Both the position numbers and the translations under genes were made by a program. A DNA stretch of 64,000 nt from Frondihabitans sucicola. Lineage in GTDB: Bacteria; Actinomycetota; Actinomycetes; Actinomycetales; Microbacteriaceae. The notes beneath the pieces are model-generated. The model made no database searches. It had not been told where the DNA came from and saw only the letters and a program-made list of their open reading frames with translations. Numbering within the stretch: the stretch's first letter is position 1; the number at the start of each line of letters is the position of its first letter. Positions 20,707-30,078 of this stretch are shown piece after piece. Location of the stretch: contig NZ_AP027732.1 in NCBI RefSeq assembly GCF_030296615.1, positions 2,170,001 to 2,234,000 of the forward strand, given 5' to 3'.

Positions 20707-21500
20707 AGGGCGACGACCTGCTCCGGCTCGACGGCGTCTCCGTGCAGTACGGGCGCGGCGAGACGAGCGTCACGGCTCTGTCCGGAGTCGACCTCACCGT
20801 CGCGCGCGGCGAGCTCGTCGCGGTGATGGGCGCCTCCGGCTCGGGCAAGTCGACGCTCCTCACCGTGGCCGGCGGCCTCCGGCCGCCGACGAGTGGCGAG
20901 GTGATCGTCGAGGGGCACTGGCTCAGTCAGCTCTCGGCGCGGCAGATCGCCACCCTGCGCCGCCGGAGCCTCGGCTTCGTCTTCCAAGACTTCAACCTCA
21001 TCCCGTCGCTGACCGCGCTCGAGAACGTCTCGCTGCCTCTCGAGCTCGACGGGTTCCCGCAGCGTCGAGCCCGCCGCCCCGCGCTCGACGCGCTCGCCGT
21101 CGTCGAACTCGAGGGCAAGGGCGACCGCTTCCCGGCCGACCTCTCCGGCGGCCAGCAGCAGCGCGTCGCCATCGCTCGGGCCGTCGTCGGCGGGCGCTCG
21201 CTGATCCTGGCCGACGAGCCCACCGGCGCGCTCGACTCCACGACCGGCGAGGTCGTCCTGCGCATGCTCCGCGGCCGCGTCGACGCCGGAGCAGGCGGGA
21301 TCCTGGTCACCCACGACGCGCGCCACGCCGCGTGGGCCGATCGCATCGTCTTCCTGCGCGACGGCCGCATCGTCGATCAGGCGGAGCCGGCACCGATCGC
21401 GACGCTCTTCGAGGAGCGGATCGGTGAAGGCCTCCGGGGAGGGCTACCGGAGACGAGTCGCGGGGAGCCCGGCTCGCCTTCCGGATGGCCCGGAGAATGA
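20703..21500 (+). CDS. ABC transporter ATP-binding protein (MacB/LolD type)
   Basis: The ATPase of a MacB/LolD-like exporter that works with the FtsX-type permease encoded next. Motifs: Walker A GASGSGKST near residue 42, Q-loop FQDFNL, signature LSGGQQQR near 147, Walker B LILADEP near 170 and H-loop THD near 203. The last 35 residues (GLPETSRGEPGSPSGWPGE) look like out-of-family sequence and overlap the permease start, so the true end may be earlier or altered by a nearby indel. It is coupled to padR upstream. Confidence 0.85.
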   Translation: MKGDDLLRLDGVSVQYGRGETSVTALSGVDLTVARGELVAVMGASGSGKSTLLTVAGGLRPPTSGEVIVEGHWLSQLSARQIATLRRRSLGFVFQDFNLIPSLTALENVSLPLELDGFPQRRARRPALDALAVVELEGKGDRFPADLSGGQQQRVAIARAVVGGRSLILADEPTGALDSTTGEVVLRMLRGRVDAGAGGILVTHDARHAAWADRIVFLRDGRIVDQAEPAPIATLFEERIGEGLRGGLPETSRGEPGSPSGWPGE

Positions 21501-24186
21501 CCGTGCAGTCGACCGGCAGAAGCATCCTGGTGGCGCTTCTCATCGCGGTACCGATCCTCGGCGTCGTCGGTGTCGACACCGTCGAGGCCAGCCACACCGC
21601 GACCGTCGACGAGCGGATCCGTCTCGACCTGGGCCGGACCGAAGCGAAGGTCTCCGTCGTGTCGGCGCCCGACAAGACCCTGAGACAGGATCCACTCCAG
21701 CCCGACGGCGGCACGTCCAGCAAGGGCACCGACATCGCGACCTCGGGGCCGACCCTGCGCGATCCACGCGACGTCCTCCCGGCCGGCACCCGTGTGCTCA
21801 CCACGCGCTACGCGCAGATCGTCGCCCGGACAGCGACCGGCCTCGGGTCGTTCACGGCCATCGAGGGGCAGCCCTGGGATCGCGCGTTGGCGGGCTCGTA
21901 CGACCTCCTCGACGGGAGGCGTCCGACGTCGTCGAAGGAGGTCATGGTCAGCCCCGCCGGTCTGGAGCGATTCGGCATCGGGGTCGGAGGACACCTTCGC
22001 GTGACCAAGCCGACTCCGGGCGACTTCACCGTCGTCGGCACGCTCAAGGGCGCCGACGACAGCGACGACACCGTCGTCGTGTACGGGGCCGACGGCGCGT
22101 TCGACGGCGTCACGGCCGCCGACGACCTCAGCTCGTCGTCGTTCTACGTCGTCGACCGGTCCCTGCCGTGGTCGAGTGTGCGGGCCCTCAACGGGCAGGG
22201 CATGACGGCGCTCTCCCGCAGCGTCCTCCTCGACCCGCCGTCCGCCGAGGTGGCACCGCGGATCTCCGGTCTCGTCGGCGGGAACACGCTCGGCGTGCTG
22301 ATGATCGCGCTGCTGGGCGCGTTCGGCATGTTCGAGGTCTGCCTCCTCGCCGGAGCCGCCTTCGCCGTCAGCGCCAAGCGCCGGCAGCGCGAGCTCGCGA
22401 TCCTCTCCAGCGTCGGAGCCAGGAGACGCACGATCTTCGCCGTCATGTCGTTCGAGGGCATCCTGCTCGGCTTCGTCGGCGGAGTCATCGGTACCGGCCT
22501 CGGCATTCTCGGCGCCTTCTTCGCCGAGCCCATCCTCGCGAACGGCAACGCGTCCGAATACCCCGGGTTCCACGTCGACTGGCCGGTCCTCGCGCTGATC
22601 GTCCTGGCGTCGACGGCCTCGGGTTGGATCGCGGCCGCCGTCCCCGCGCGCGCGGCCTCCCGCGTCGACGTGGTCGCTGCGCTCCGGGGTGCCCGCCGCC
22701 CGCCGCGGGCCAGCATCCGCCGACCGATCGTCGGGCTCTTCACCGCCGTGGGCGGCTCGATCATCGCCCTCATGGGAGGCCTCGTCGTCATCGCCTCGCA
22801 CCAGGGAGAACAGACCCAGCAGAAGGCCTACACGGGCGGTGTGGTCCTTCTCGTCGCCGGCCCGATCATCATGCAGATCGGGGCCCTCCTGATCGCCCCG
22901 CAGCTCCTTCGCTGGGCCACGACCGTCCTCGCGCGCTGGGGTGCCGGCGCCCGCCTCGGGTCGCGCGATGCGGCCAGGAACCCCTCTCGGACGGTACCGG
23001 CGCTCGCCGCGATCATGAGCTGCGTGTTCGTGTCGGCATTCGCCATGTGCATGATCTCGGGCGGCCAGGCGATCTCCGTCCGCGACCACGAGTGGCAGTC
23101 GCCGCCCGACACGGCGTCGGTCAGTCTCTACCGGTACGGCGACCAGACCGATCGATCCGGTGGCTCGGTCGCTTCCTGGTCGAGCCGGGAGCCATTCCCG
23201 GTGCCCTCGAGCGGGCCTTCCCGGGCTCGACGGCCCGCGTGCTCTCCGGCCTGCCCGACTTCGGTGTGCTCGGCGACTCCGCCGTGTCGTCGTACGTCGT
23301 GCCGCACCTTCCCGACGAGCCGAACACGCAGCGTCCGATCTATCTCGACTCGGGTCTCGGCGACGATCACGTGACCGTCGGTTCCGAGGCCGACCTCGCC
23401 GCGATCCTGGGCGAGAAGGTCTCGGCGCAGTCGTCCGCGACCCTGCGGTCGGGCGGCATCGTCTCGCTCTATCCGCAGTACGTGAAGAACGGCGCCGTCA
23501 CGCTCGACACGGTGCCCGCGCAGCTCACCGCGAGCGACGACCGCAGGCCGCCGACGAAGTCGGTGCAGGTGCCTGCCACCGTCCAGCGGCCTCCGCACGA
23601 CATGGATTTCGGGATGTTCCTCCTCCCGACGACCGCCTCTCGGCTCGGCCTGGAGCCGCATCCGTCGCAGGTCTTCCTGCAGCTGAAGGAGACTCCGACG
23701 TCCGCCCAGCGAGACAAGGCCGACGCCGACCTCGCCGTCATCGACTCCTCGCTCACTCTCTCGATCGAGACCGGCCCCGAACTCTTCGCGCAGCAGTGGG
23801 CGTGGGCTCTCCTCGCGCTGACGACGCTGATCGCCGTCGGGGCCGCCGCCGTCGCGCTGGCTCTCGCCCGCGCCGATGCGCGGCGCGACGACGAGGTCCT
23901 CGAGTCGATCGGAGCACCGCCGCGCCTGCAGCGCTCCTACGGCTTCTGGCAGGCGGTGCTCATCGCGGGTCTCGGGGCCGTGATCGGGGTGGGCCTGGGG
24001 CTCGTCCCCGCGTTCGCGCTCGGTCTGAAGGGTGGCGGCGTGACCCACGGGTTCCTCCCGTTCGATCCGCCCTGGCTTCAGCTGGCCCTGACCGCGTTCG
24101 GGATGCCGCTGCTGATCGCCGCCGGAGCCTGGCTGACGGCCCGTCGCAGTCGCCGCGCACGCCGCGCTGTCGCCCGGGTCGGCTGA
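21424..24186 (+). CDS. ABC transporter permease, FtsX-like (two-repeat), frameshifted in this sequence
   Basis: A large exporter permease with two FtsX/MacB-type halves: helix, big extracytoplasmic domain, three helices, then the same again. Helices are visible at ILVALLIAVPILGVVG, around 22270-22650 and 22740-22880, and at the C-terminus (WAWALLALTTLIAVGAAAVA onward). The frame changes near 23150, where one missing C would join GDQTD to PIRWLGRFLVEPGAIPG. A second shift is probable near 21455-21465: the GTG at 21424 opens with GEGYRRRVAG, but ARLAFRMARRMTVQ is in the next frame, and one G fewer would join them. About 920 residues. The substrate is unknown. Confidence 0.75.
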   Translation: MKASGEGYRRRVAGSPARLPDGPENDRAVDRQKHPGGASHRGTDPRRRRCRHRRGQPHRDRRRADPSRPGPDRSEGLRRVGARQDPETGSTPARRRHVQQGHRHRDLGADPARSTRRPPGRHPCAHHALRADRRPDSDRPRVVHGHRGAALGSRVGGLVRPPRREASDVVEGGHGQPRRSGAIRHRGRRTPSRDQADSGRLHRRRHAQGRRRQRRHRRRVRGRRRVRRRHGRRRPQLVVVLRRRPVPAVVECAGPQRAGHDGALPQRPPRPAVRRGGTADLRSRRREHARRADDRAAGRVRHVRGLPPRRSRLRRQRQAPAARARDPLQRRSQETHDLRRHVVRGHPARLRRRSHRYRPRHSRRLLRRAHPRERQRVRIPRVPRRLAGPRADRPGVDGLGLDRGRRPRARGLPRRRGRCAPGCPPPAAGQHPPTDRRALHRRGRLDHRPHGRPRRHRLAPGRTDPAEGLHGRCGPSRRRPDHHADRGPPDRPAAPSLGHDRPRALGCRRPPRVARCGQEPLSDGTGARRDHELRVRVGIRHVHDLGRPGDLRPRPRVAVAARHGVGQSLPVRRPDRSIRWLGRFLVEPGAIPGALERAFPGSTARVLSGLPDFGVLGDSAVSSYVVPHLPDEPNTQRPIYLDSGLGDDHVTVGSEADLAAILGEKVSAQSSATLRSGGIVSLYPQYVKNGAVTLDTVPAQLTASDDRRPPTKSVQVPATVQRPPHDMDFGMFLLPTTASRLGLEPHPSQVFLQLKETPTSAQRDKADADLAVIDSSLTLSIETGPELFAQQWAWALLALTTLIAVGAAAVALALARADARRDDEVLESIGAPPRLQRSYGFWQAVLIAGLGAVIGVGLGLVPAFALGLKGGGVTHGFLPFDPPWLQLALTAFGMPLLIAAGAWLTARRSRRARRAVARVG

Positions 24187-24194
24187 CCCACGGC

Positions 24195-25027
24195 TCAGGG
24201 GCGCACGCAGCGCTCCAAGGCGGGCGCGTTCTCGGCGAGCCAGCCCTGCCGGCGCAGGATCTTGTCGCCGACCCCCTCGTCCCACATCCGCGCCCAGCCA
24301 CCGCCGAGGGTCTCGGCGCGGCGCCGCATCGAGAACCACGAGCGCTCGGCGACGTTCTGCGACACTTCGACCAGGCGTGCGCGCCCGGCCGCCTCCAGCC
24401 CGTACTCTTCGACGATCATCCACCCGCGCTCGAACGGATCGACCCCGCGCAGGGCCTCCTCGCGGTCGTCGTCCGGCATCCACGGGGACCACCAGAGCAG
24501 AACGTTCGCGAGTTCCTCGACGCGCGTGGCCGGTCTGGCCAGGTCGAAGTCGATCAGAGCCGCAGCGCTCCCGTCGCGGAACACCACGTTCTCCGGGGTG
24601 ACATCGAGGTGCGCGACGAGTTCGGGGGAGCCTGCAGCGGAGGGGGAGAACCAGCAGGATCCGCGGGCACCAGACCGCGCGCCCACGCGGGCACCCCGAG
24701 GCGCTCGGCCGCGTCGTCGTACCGGCGGACCAGGCGGGCGACGCTGGCTGCGCGCGCGGGGTCGCCGACCCACGCCGGCCACGGGCGGATCGCGACCTGG
24801 CCGGGAAGGAAGTCGAGGACGTCCCGTCCCGCGGAGTCGACACCCAGGTGGCGGGGCGCACCGTCGAAGCCCGTTCCCGCGAGCTCGTCGAGCAACCGCG
24901 CGATCGCCTCCGACGCCGGGCCATGGGGGCGCCGGACGGTGTCGCCCTTCTGGACGACTCCCTCGGTGACGTCGCCGCCGAGCAGCGGGATCTCGGGGGC
25001 GGCGGGATTCGGCTCGACGTAGGGCAC
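24195..25027 (-). CDS. Aminoglycoside phosphotransferase-fold kinase, frameshifted in this sequence
   Basis: A small-molecule kinase of the APH family, about 277 residues after adding one base at the G run 24642-24646. The repaired junction reads ADPAGSPPSAAGSPELVAHLD. The catalytic motif is HLDVTPENVV and the metal-binding motif is LIDFDLARP. The substrate is unknown; the fold covers antibiotic kinases, choline and sugar kinases. The start GTG at 25027 (MPYVEPNPAAPEIPLLGGDV) is chosen by family resemblance. It is convergent with the permease and follows the lectin-like gene on the same strand. Confidence 0.75.
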
Positions 25028-25041
25028 CCGTCCATGGTGCA

Positions 25042-26426
25042 CTACCGCGGTGTCACCGCCACGTCGCGCCAGGTGGCCGTCGTCCCGACCGTCCGCACGC
25101 CGATCTGCCCCGTCGTCGCCGTGCACCCGGTGTCGGCGAACGAGGCGATGGTGAGCGCGCTCCCGGACTTGAGCTGCGCCGTGGCCGTGATCGTGCAGCC
25201 GACCGCCTCGACCGTCAGGTGGTACCAGGTGTTCACTCCGAGCGTCGCCGGCAGAGCCCGGGTGGCGAGTGTCGTCGCCGTCCCCGAGTTGATCCGCACG
25301 AGACTCAGCGCCGACGACGACACCCCGGCGTAGTACCCGTTCATGCCGTTGACCGCGCTCGACGGATTCGACACCCGCACGACGAACCCGGCGCTCGTCG
25401 CCGTGGTGGCGCTCGACACGAGCTGCACGTCGCCGGTCAGCGAGTAGTTGCCCCACGTCGAGACGCCCGCGATCGACTTCTCGCCGCTGCCGCCGGTGAT
25501 GTTGCTGTACGTCTCGTTGGCGCTGGAGGCCGTCCAGAGCCCGCCATAGCTCGTCCAGCCGCCCGTGGGCAGCAGGACGTTCGCGAAGGGCGCCAGGTAG
25601 GTGGCGACCGCGGTCGAGGTCGTCCCGCCGGCCGTCGCCGTGATGTTGCGGAAGCTGGCCGTGCTGCCGAAGTCGCGCACGCCGATCGCGCCGGCGGGGG
25701 ACAGCCGGTGTCGGTGTAGGCCAGGGTCGTCGGCACGGTGCCCGACGACGAGCCGACCTGGAGCGCCGAAGCGGTGATGACGCAGCCGACCACCTGGACG
25801 GTCAGGTGGTACCAGGTGCCAGCCGACGTCGGGTAGGCGACGCTCTTCAGGGCTGCGTAGCCGTTGTTCTGCCGCCCGAGCGTGAGAGTTCCCGACGTGT
25901 AGAGCCCGAGGTAGTAGCCGTTCAGGGCGTCGGCGCCGACGGTCGGATTCTGGACGCGGAATACGAGTCCCGCCTGCGTCCCCGACGTGATCTTGACGTC
26001 GCCCTGCACCGTGTAGTCGGTCCAGCTCGCCTGGCCCGAGACGGCCTTGTTGCCCGAGGCGCCGCCGGCGGTCTCGGTGTAGGTCGCACCCGACGCGGCG
26101 GTCGCCGTGGTCCAGCTCCCGCCGTAGTCGTTCCAGCCGGAGTCCCCTCCGGCCCAGGAGTCGTCGAACGGCAGCACCCCGCCCGAAGGGCTGAAGTTCG
26201 GCGCCGTGCCGGCCGAGTTCGACGAGCTGCCGATGACGGCGTCGAAACCGGACGAGGTGCCCGGAGCCAACGCGGCCGTGGCGACCACGGCGAGCAGCAG
26301 CAGCACGCCGACGAGGGCGACCGTGCGACGCTTGGCCAGCTGCCCCGCGACCAGGGCGCGCGCTCGAGAACGGCCGGAGCGTCGCCCCGGTGTGCCTCCG
26401 TCGGGCACCGGCATCTGATCCGTCAC
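25042..26426 (-). CDS. Surface protein with two lectin-like (LamG/concanavalin A-like) repeats, frameshifted in this sequence
   Basis: An exported protein of about 461 residues. The basic N-terminus leads into a signal/anchor helix (TVALVGVLLLLAVVATAALA, about residues 34-53). Two homologous domains of about 190 residues follow. Each has YGG.WT near its start, then a GDVKI or GDVQL strand, VFRVQNP or VVRVSNP, LNGYY or MNGYY, and TWYHLTV, and each ends with a single cysteine region (TDTGC). This looks like a concanavalin A-like jelly roll that could bind polysaccharide. The frame breaks at G run 25696-25700; one more base gives TDTGCPPAGAIGVRDFG. The start is a GTG with CAGGAAC upstream. Confidence 0.7.
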
Positions 26427-26500
26427 GGTGAACTCGTTCCTGGGCGGTTGGTTATTCAGGCCAGGTCAGGTTCACTCTAACGGTGGTGAGGAACTCCGGG

Positions 26501-26983
26501 TCAGCCCCGTGCGGGCTGAAGATCGTAGGTCACCCAGGGCGTCGCCGTGGCGTGGGCGTCGTAGACCGAGCGGGCGGTGTTGTTGTCGGCAGCCGTGATC
26601 CAGCGCACGACCGACGCCCCGTCTTCGGCCGCGAGGGTGGCCAGCCGAGCGAGCAGCGCTGATCCTGCGCCCCTGCCACGGCTCTCGGGCGACGTGAAGA
26701 GATCGTCGAGGTACAAGCCCACCGTCCCGCTGGACGGCCTGGCGAACGTGCGCACGGTCGCGAGGCCGATCGGGCCGTCCGCCTCGTCGACGGCGACCAG
26801 ACCGCGCAGACCGTTCTCTCGGCGCAGGATCCAGCCCCAGACCCGCTCGACCACGTCGTCGTCGGGCGCCAGCCGGTAGAAGTCGCGGTAGCCGGCGTAC
26901 AGCCTCTTCCAGGTCGACTCGTCGGCCTCCTCGACGAAGCGGACCGTCACGGACACGTCAGGGGCCGGAGTGGCAGAAGTCAT
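26501..26983 (-). CDS. GNAT family N-acetyltransferase
   Basis: A 160-residue GNAT acetyltransferase. The acetyl-CoA pyrophosphate loop appears as SPESRGRGAGSALLARL (about residues 98-114), preceded by the strand TVGLYLDDLF and followed by DNNTARSVYDAH. The substrate cannot be told. The ATG start has a TACCGT box 6 nt upstream. It lies upstream of the lectin-like gene on the same strand with a 74-nt gap, and is divergent from aspA. Confidence 0.8.
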   Translation of the reverse strand: MTSATPAPDVSVTVRFVEEADESTWKRLYAGYRDFYRLAPDDDVVERVWGWILRRENGLRGLVAVDEADGPIGLATVRTFARPSSGTVGLYLDDLFTSPESRGRGAGSALLARLATLAAEDGASVVRWITAADNNTARSVYDAHATATPWVTYDLQPARG

Positions 26984-26989
26984 GCCACG

Positions 26990-26995
26990 ACGGTA
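26990..26995 (-). promoter_or_regulatory. -10 box TACCGT before the acetyltransferase gene
   Basis: TACCGT on the minus strand, 6 nt before the ATG at 26983. Confidence 0.45.
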
Positions 26996-27053
26996 GCGTG
27001 ACCGCGGCGACGCGGCGGTTAGGCTCGGTGCGGACGATCAACGAGGAGGTTCC

Positions 27054-28600
27054 ATGGGGCACGAGCACGCCACCACGCACGGCGACCAGGCGCAGGATCA
27101 CGCGAATGGCACGGTTCCCGAGACGAGGCGCGAGACCGACTCGCTCGGCTCGCGCGACGTCCCGACGTCGGCGTACTGGGGCATCCACACCCTTCGCGCC
27201 CTCGAGAACTTCCCGATCGCCAACCGGCCGATCTCGGTCTACTCCGACCTCGTCGTGGCGCTCGCGGTCGTGAAGCAAGCGGCCGCGCGGGCCAACGTCG
27301 AGATCGGCGTCCTCGACCCCGCGAAGGCGAAAGCCATCGAGCAGGCCTGCGAGGAGATCCGGGCCGGCGCGCTGCACGACGAGTTCCGGGTCGGTGTCAT
27401 GCAGGGGGTGCCGGAACGAGCACCAACATGAACAGCAACGAGGTCATCGCGAACCGGGCCCTCGAGATCCTGGGCCACCACCGCGGGGAGTACGAGTACC
27501 TGCACCCGATCGACGACGTCAACCGCAGCCAGTCGACGAACGACACCTATCCGACCGCCATCAAACTCGCCATGTCGTTCACCCTGGCGACCCTTGTCGA
27601 CGAGCTCGGACTCGTCGCCGACGCCTTCGCGGCCAAAGGGCGCGAGTTCCGCGACGTGCTGAAGGTCGGTCGCACCCAACTGCAAGACGCGGTGCCGATG
27701 ACCCTGGGCCAGGAGTTCACCGGCTTCGCCCACACGCTCGGCGAAGACCAGCAGCGGCTCCGCGACACCCTGCCCCTCCTGGCCGAGATCAACCTCGGCG
27801 CGACGGCGATCGGCACCGGGATCACGGCCGACCCCAACTACGCGGAGGCCGTCCGCCGCCACCTCAGCGACCTCTCCGGCATCGAGATGGTGACGGCACC
27901 CGACCTGATCGAGGCGACCAGCGACGCGGGCGTCTACATGACGGTGTCCGGCGCCCTCAAACGCAGCGCCATCAAGCTCTCGAAGATCTGCAACGACCTC
28001 CGTCTGCTCTCGTCCGGGCCGCAGGCCGGGCTCGGCGAGATCACACTGCCGCCGCGCCAGGCGGGATCGTCCATCATGCCGGGCAAGGTGAACCCGGTGA
28101 TCCCCGAAGTCGTGAACCAGGTGGCGTTCGCCGTGGCGGGCGCCGACGTGACCGTGACCATGGCGGCCGAGGCAGGACAACTGCAGCTGAACGCCTTCGA
28201 GCCGGTGATCGCCAACTCGGTGCTGCAGAGCCTGCAGTGGCTGACACGCGCCTGCGCGACGCTGCGGGTGAACTGCATCGACGGCATCCAGGCCAACACC
28301 GCCCGCCTCGCCCAGCAGGTCGAGACGAACATCGGCGTCGTCACCGCACTCACGCCGTACATCGGCTACGCGGCGGCCGCATCCATCGCCCACACGGCGC
28401 TGGCGACCGAGACGTCGATCGCGACGCTCGTCGTCGCGGCGGGGCTGATGTCGAAAGACCAGGTCGAACACGTCCTGTCGCCGGCGCGCCTCTCGGGGCT
28501 CGAAGCGATCACCTCGTCGATCCCGGTCATCACGGCCGAGCAGATCACGAAGCACCTCGCATCCCTCGACGCCGCGCACGCCGACGAGACGACCGGCTGA
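27054..28600 (+). CDS. aspA: Aspartate ammonia-lyase, frameshifted in this sequence
   Basis: Aspartase of the fumarase/aspartase superfamily, converting L-aspartate to fumarate and ammonia. Signature SSIMPGKVNP is near residue 339; STNMNSNEV and NRSQSTNDTYPTA are the other active-site regions. The N-terminal 20 residues are His/Gln-rich (MGHEHATTHGDQAQDHANG). The frame breaks in the G run 27404-27408; one more G restores MQGGAGTSTNMNSNEVIANR and about 515 residues. Class II fumarase is the main alternative, but the overall sequence favours aspartase. The ATG start is preceded by GAGGAGG. Confidence 0.85.
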
Positions 28601-28630
28601 CTCGCGCGGCACCACTCCGCGCGTGCCGGG

Positions 28631-29959
28631 TCAGGTCTCGGGCGGGGCGTCCTTCTTCTCGCGACCGGACATCGTCTGGAACCGGGGCCGCACGTGCGGC
28701 CGACCCTGCTCGTCGAGCGTCGGTTCGCCGTAGAGGCGCACCGCCTTCAGCCGCATCGTCCGCCCGTCGACCTGGTCGAGCGACTGGTGCCTCGCCAGGG
28801 CGAGAAGACGCTTGCTCGATCGGACCGGAAGCGGGATGACGCCCTCGGCCGCGACGCCCGACTGCAGGTAGCGCACCCGGATGATCTGCGAGTCGAGCTC
28901 GCCGCCGAGCACGAGGACGAAGTTCGAGATGAACGCGTAGATGAGCAGGACGACGGCGCCGCCCAAGATGCCATACACCCGGTCGTAGTGCGAGAAGGTC
29001 ACCACGTAGATCGCGAAGCCCACTGTCGCGAGCGCCCAGCCGCCGATGGCGAAGAGTGCCCCGTACGACACCCAGCGCACCTCGGGGTGCTGGATGTTGG
29101 GCGTGAAGTAGTAGAGCAACCCGATGCCGAGCACGACGAGCCCGACGAGCACCGGCCACTTCAGCACGTTCCAGAGGACGACGAACAGCTCGCCGAACCG
29201 GAACTGGTCACCGATGGCCTGCGCGATCGACGGGGTGATGAGCAGGATCGCCGCCATGGCCGCGAAGACCACCATCATGACGAGCGAGAGCAGCAGCATC
29301 GACGACCGGAAGCGGACGAAGCGCCGCCCCTCCTGGATGTCGTAGATCGTGTTCATCGCGCGGCCGAACGCCGAGGTGTAGCCCGAGAGCGACCAGAGCG
29401 TCAACGCCAGCCCGACGCCCAGCGTGACGCCGGGGCTCGACAGGCTGAGCAGCGACTCGAGCGGGGAGCGCAGGATCGCGGCGGTGTTCGGCCCCACGGC
29501 GATGGTGGCGATGCTCAGGATGTCGTTCACCGCGTCGCCGTCGCTCTCCCCGAGGGCCACGGCGGAGACCACCGCCAGGGCGCCCGGGAACAGCGCCAGC
29601 GTCGAGAAGAAAGCGAGCGTCGCACCGGCGTCGACGGTGCGGTGGCGGAGGAAGCCGTGGTACGTGCGGCGCAGCGCGTAGCGCCAGGGGATCGGGTCGT
29701 CGGCCCCGACCACGAGCCACGTCCGCCAGACCCAGACGAAGGGGGCGGCGGCGAGCAGCCCGATGAACTTGAGCGTCGGCCAGAACAGCTTGGTGGCCAG
29801 GCGCGCGACGGCCCGGAAGAACCGCCACATCGGGCGCCAGACGACCAGGATCACCAGCCACGCCGGGTGCCAGATCGGGTACACGGCCCGGGTCACCCCG
29901 ACGCCGACGGGCCTGGCGACGCGCTCGATGCGGTTGGCGACCATTTCTCGCCGGGTCAT
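28631..29959 (-). CDS. YihY/virulence factor BrkB family membrane protein
   Basis: A 442-residue integral membrane protein with six or so helices between about residues 120 and 360 and long charged termini. Family features include TLAFFSTLALFPGALAVVSA, TLWSLSGYTSAFGRAMNTIY and the last helix region GGAVVLLIYAFISNFVLVLG with GGELD. The physiological role of the family is unknown. It was once thought to be RNase BN, but that assignment was withdrawn. It is convergent with aspA and divergent from prsW. Confidence 0.85.
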   Translation of the reverse strand: MTRREMVANRIERVARPVGVGVTRAVYPIWHPAWLVILVVWRPMWRFFRAVARLATKLFWPTLKFIGLLAAAPFVWVWRTWLVVGADDPIPWRYALRRTYHGFLRHRTVDAGATLAFFSTLALFPGALAVVSAVALGESDGDAVNDILSIATIAVGPNTAAILRSPLESLLSLSSPGVTLGVGLALTLWSLSGYTSAFGRAMNTIYDIQEGRRFVRFRSSMLLLSLVMMVVFAAMAAILLITPSIAQAIGDQFRFGELFVVLWNVLKWPVLVGLVVLGIGLLYYFTPNIQHPEVRWVSYGALFAIGGWALATVGFAIYVVTFSHYDRVYGILGGAVVLLIYAFISNFVLVLGGELDSQIIRVRYLQSGVAAEGVIPLPVRSSKRLLALARHQSLDQVDGRTMRLKAVRLYGEPTLDEQGRPHVRPRFQTMSGREKKDAPPET

Positions 29960-30066
29960 CGACGAGGGACGCGCGGCAGGATCAGCGCTCTCCCGGTCAT
30001 GCCGTCGAGACTACCGGCCCGTTCCCGGTGCGGCACCCTCCCCGATCCGCGCGGTCTCCTCCCCGG

Positions 30067-30072
30067 TACAGT
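30067..30072 (+). promoter_or_regulatory. -10 box TACAGT before the PrsW-family gene
   Basis: TACAGT is 6 nt before the ATG at 30079; leaderless start likely. Confidence 0.5.
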
Positions 30073-30078
30073 CGTGGC

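Noticed and set aside
21377..23089. 570-codon frame antisense to the permease
   Set aside because: Same cause: high-GC antisense openness; Arg/Asp/Gly repeats and no family match.
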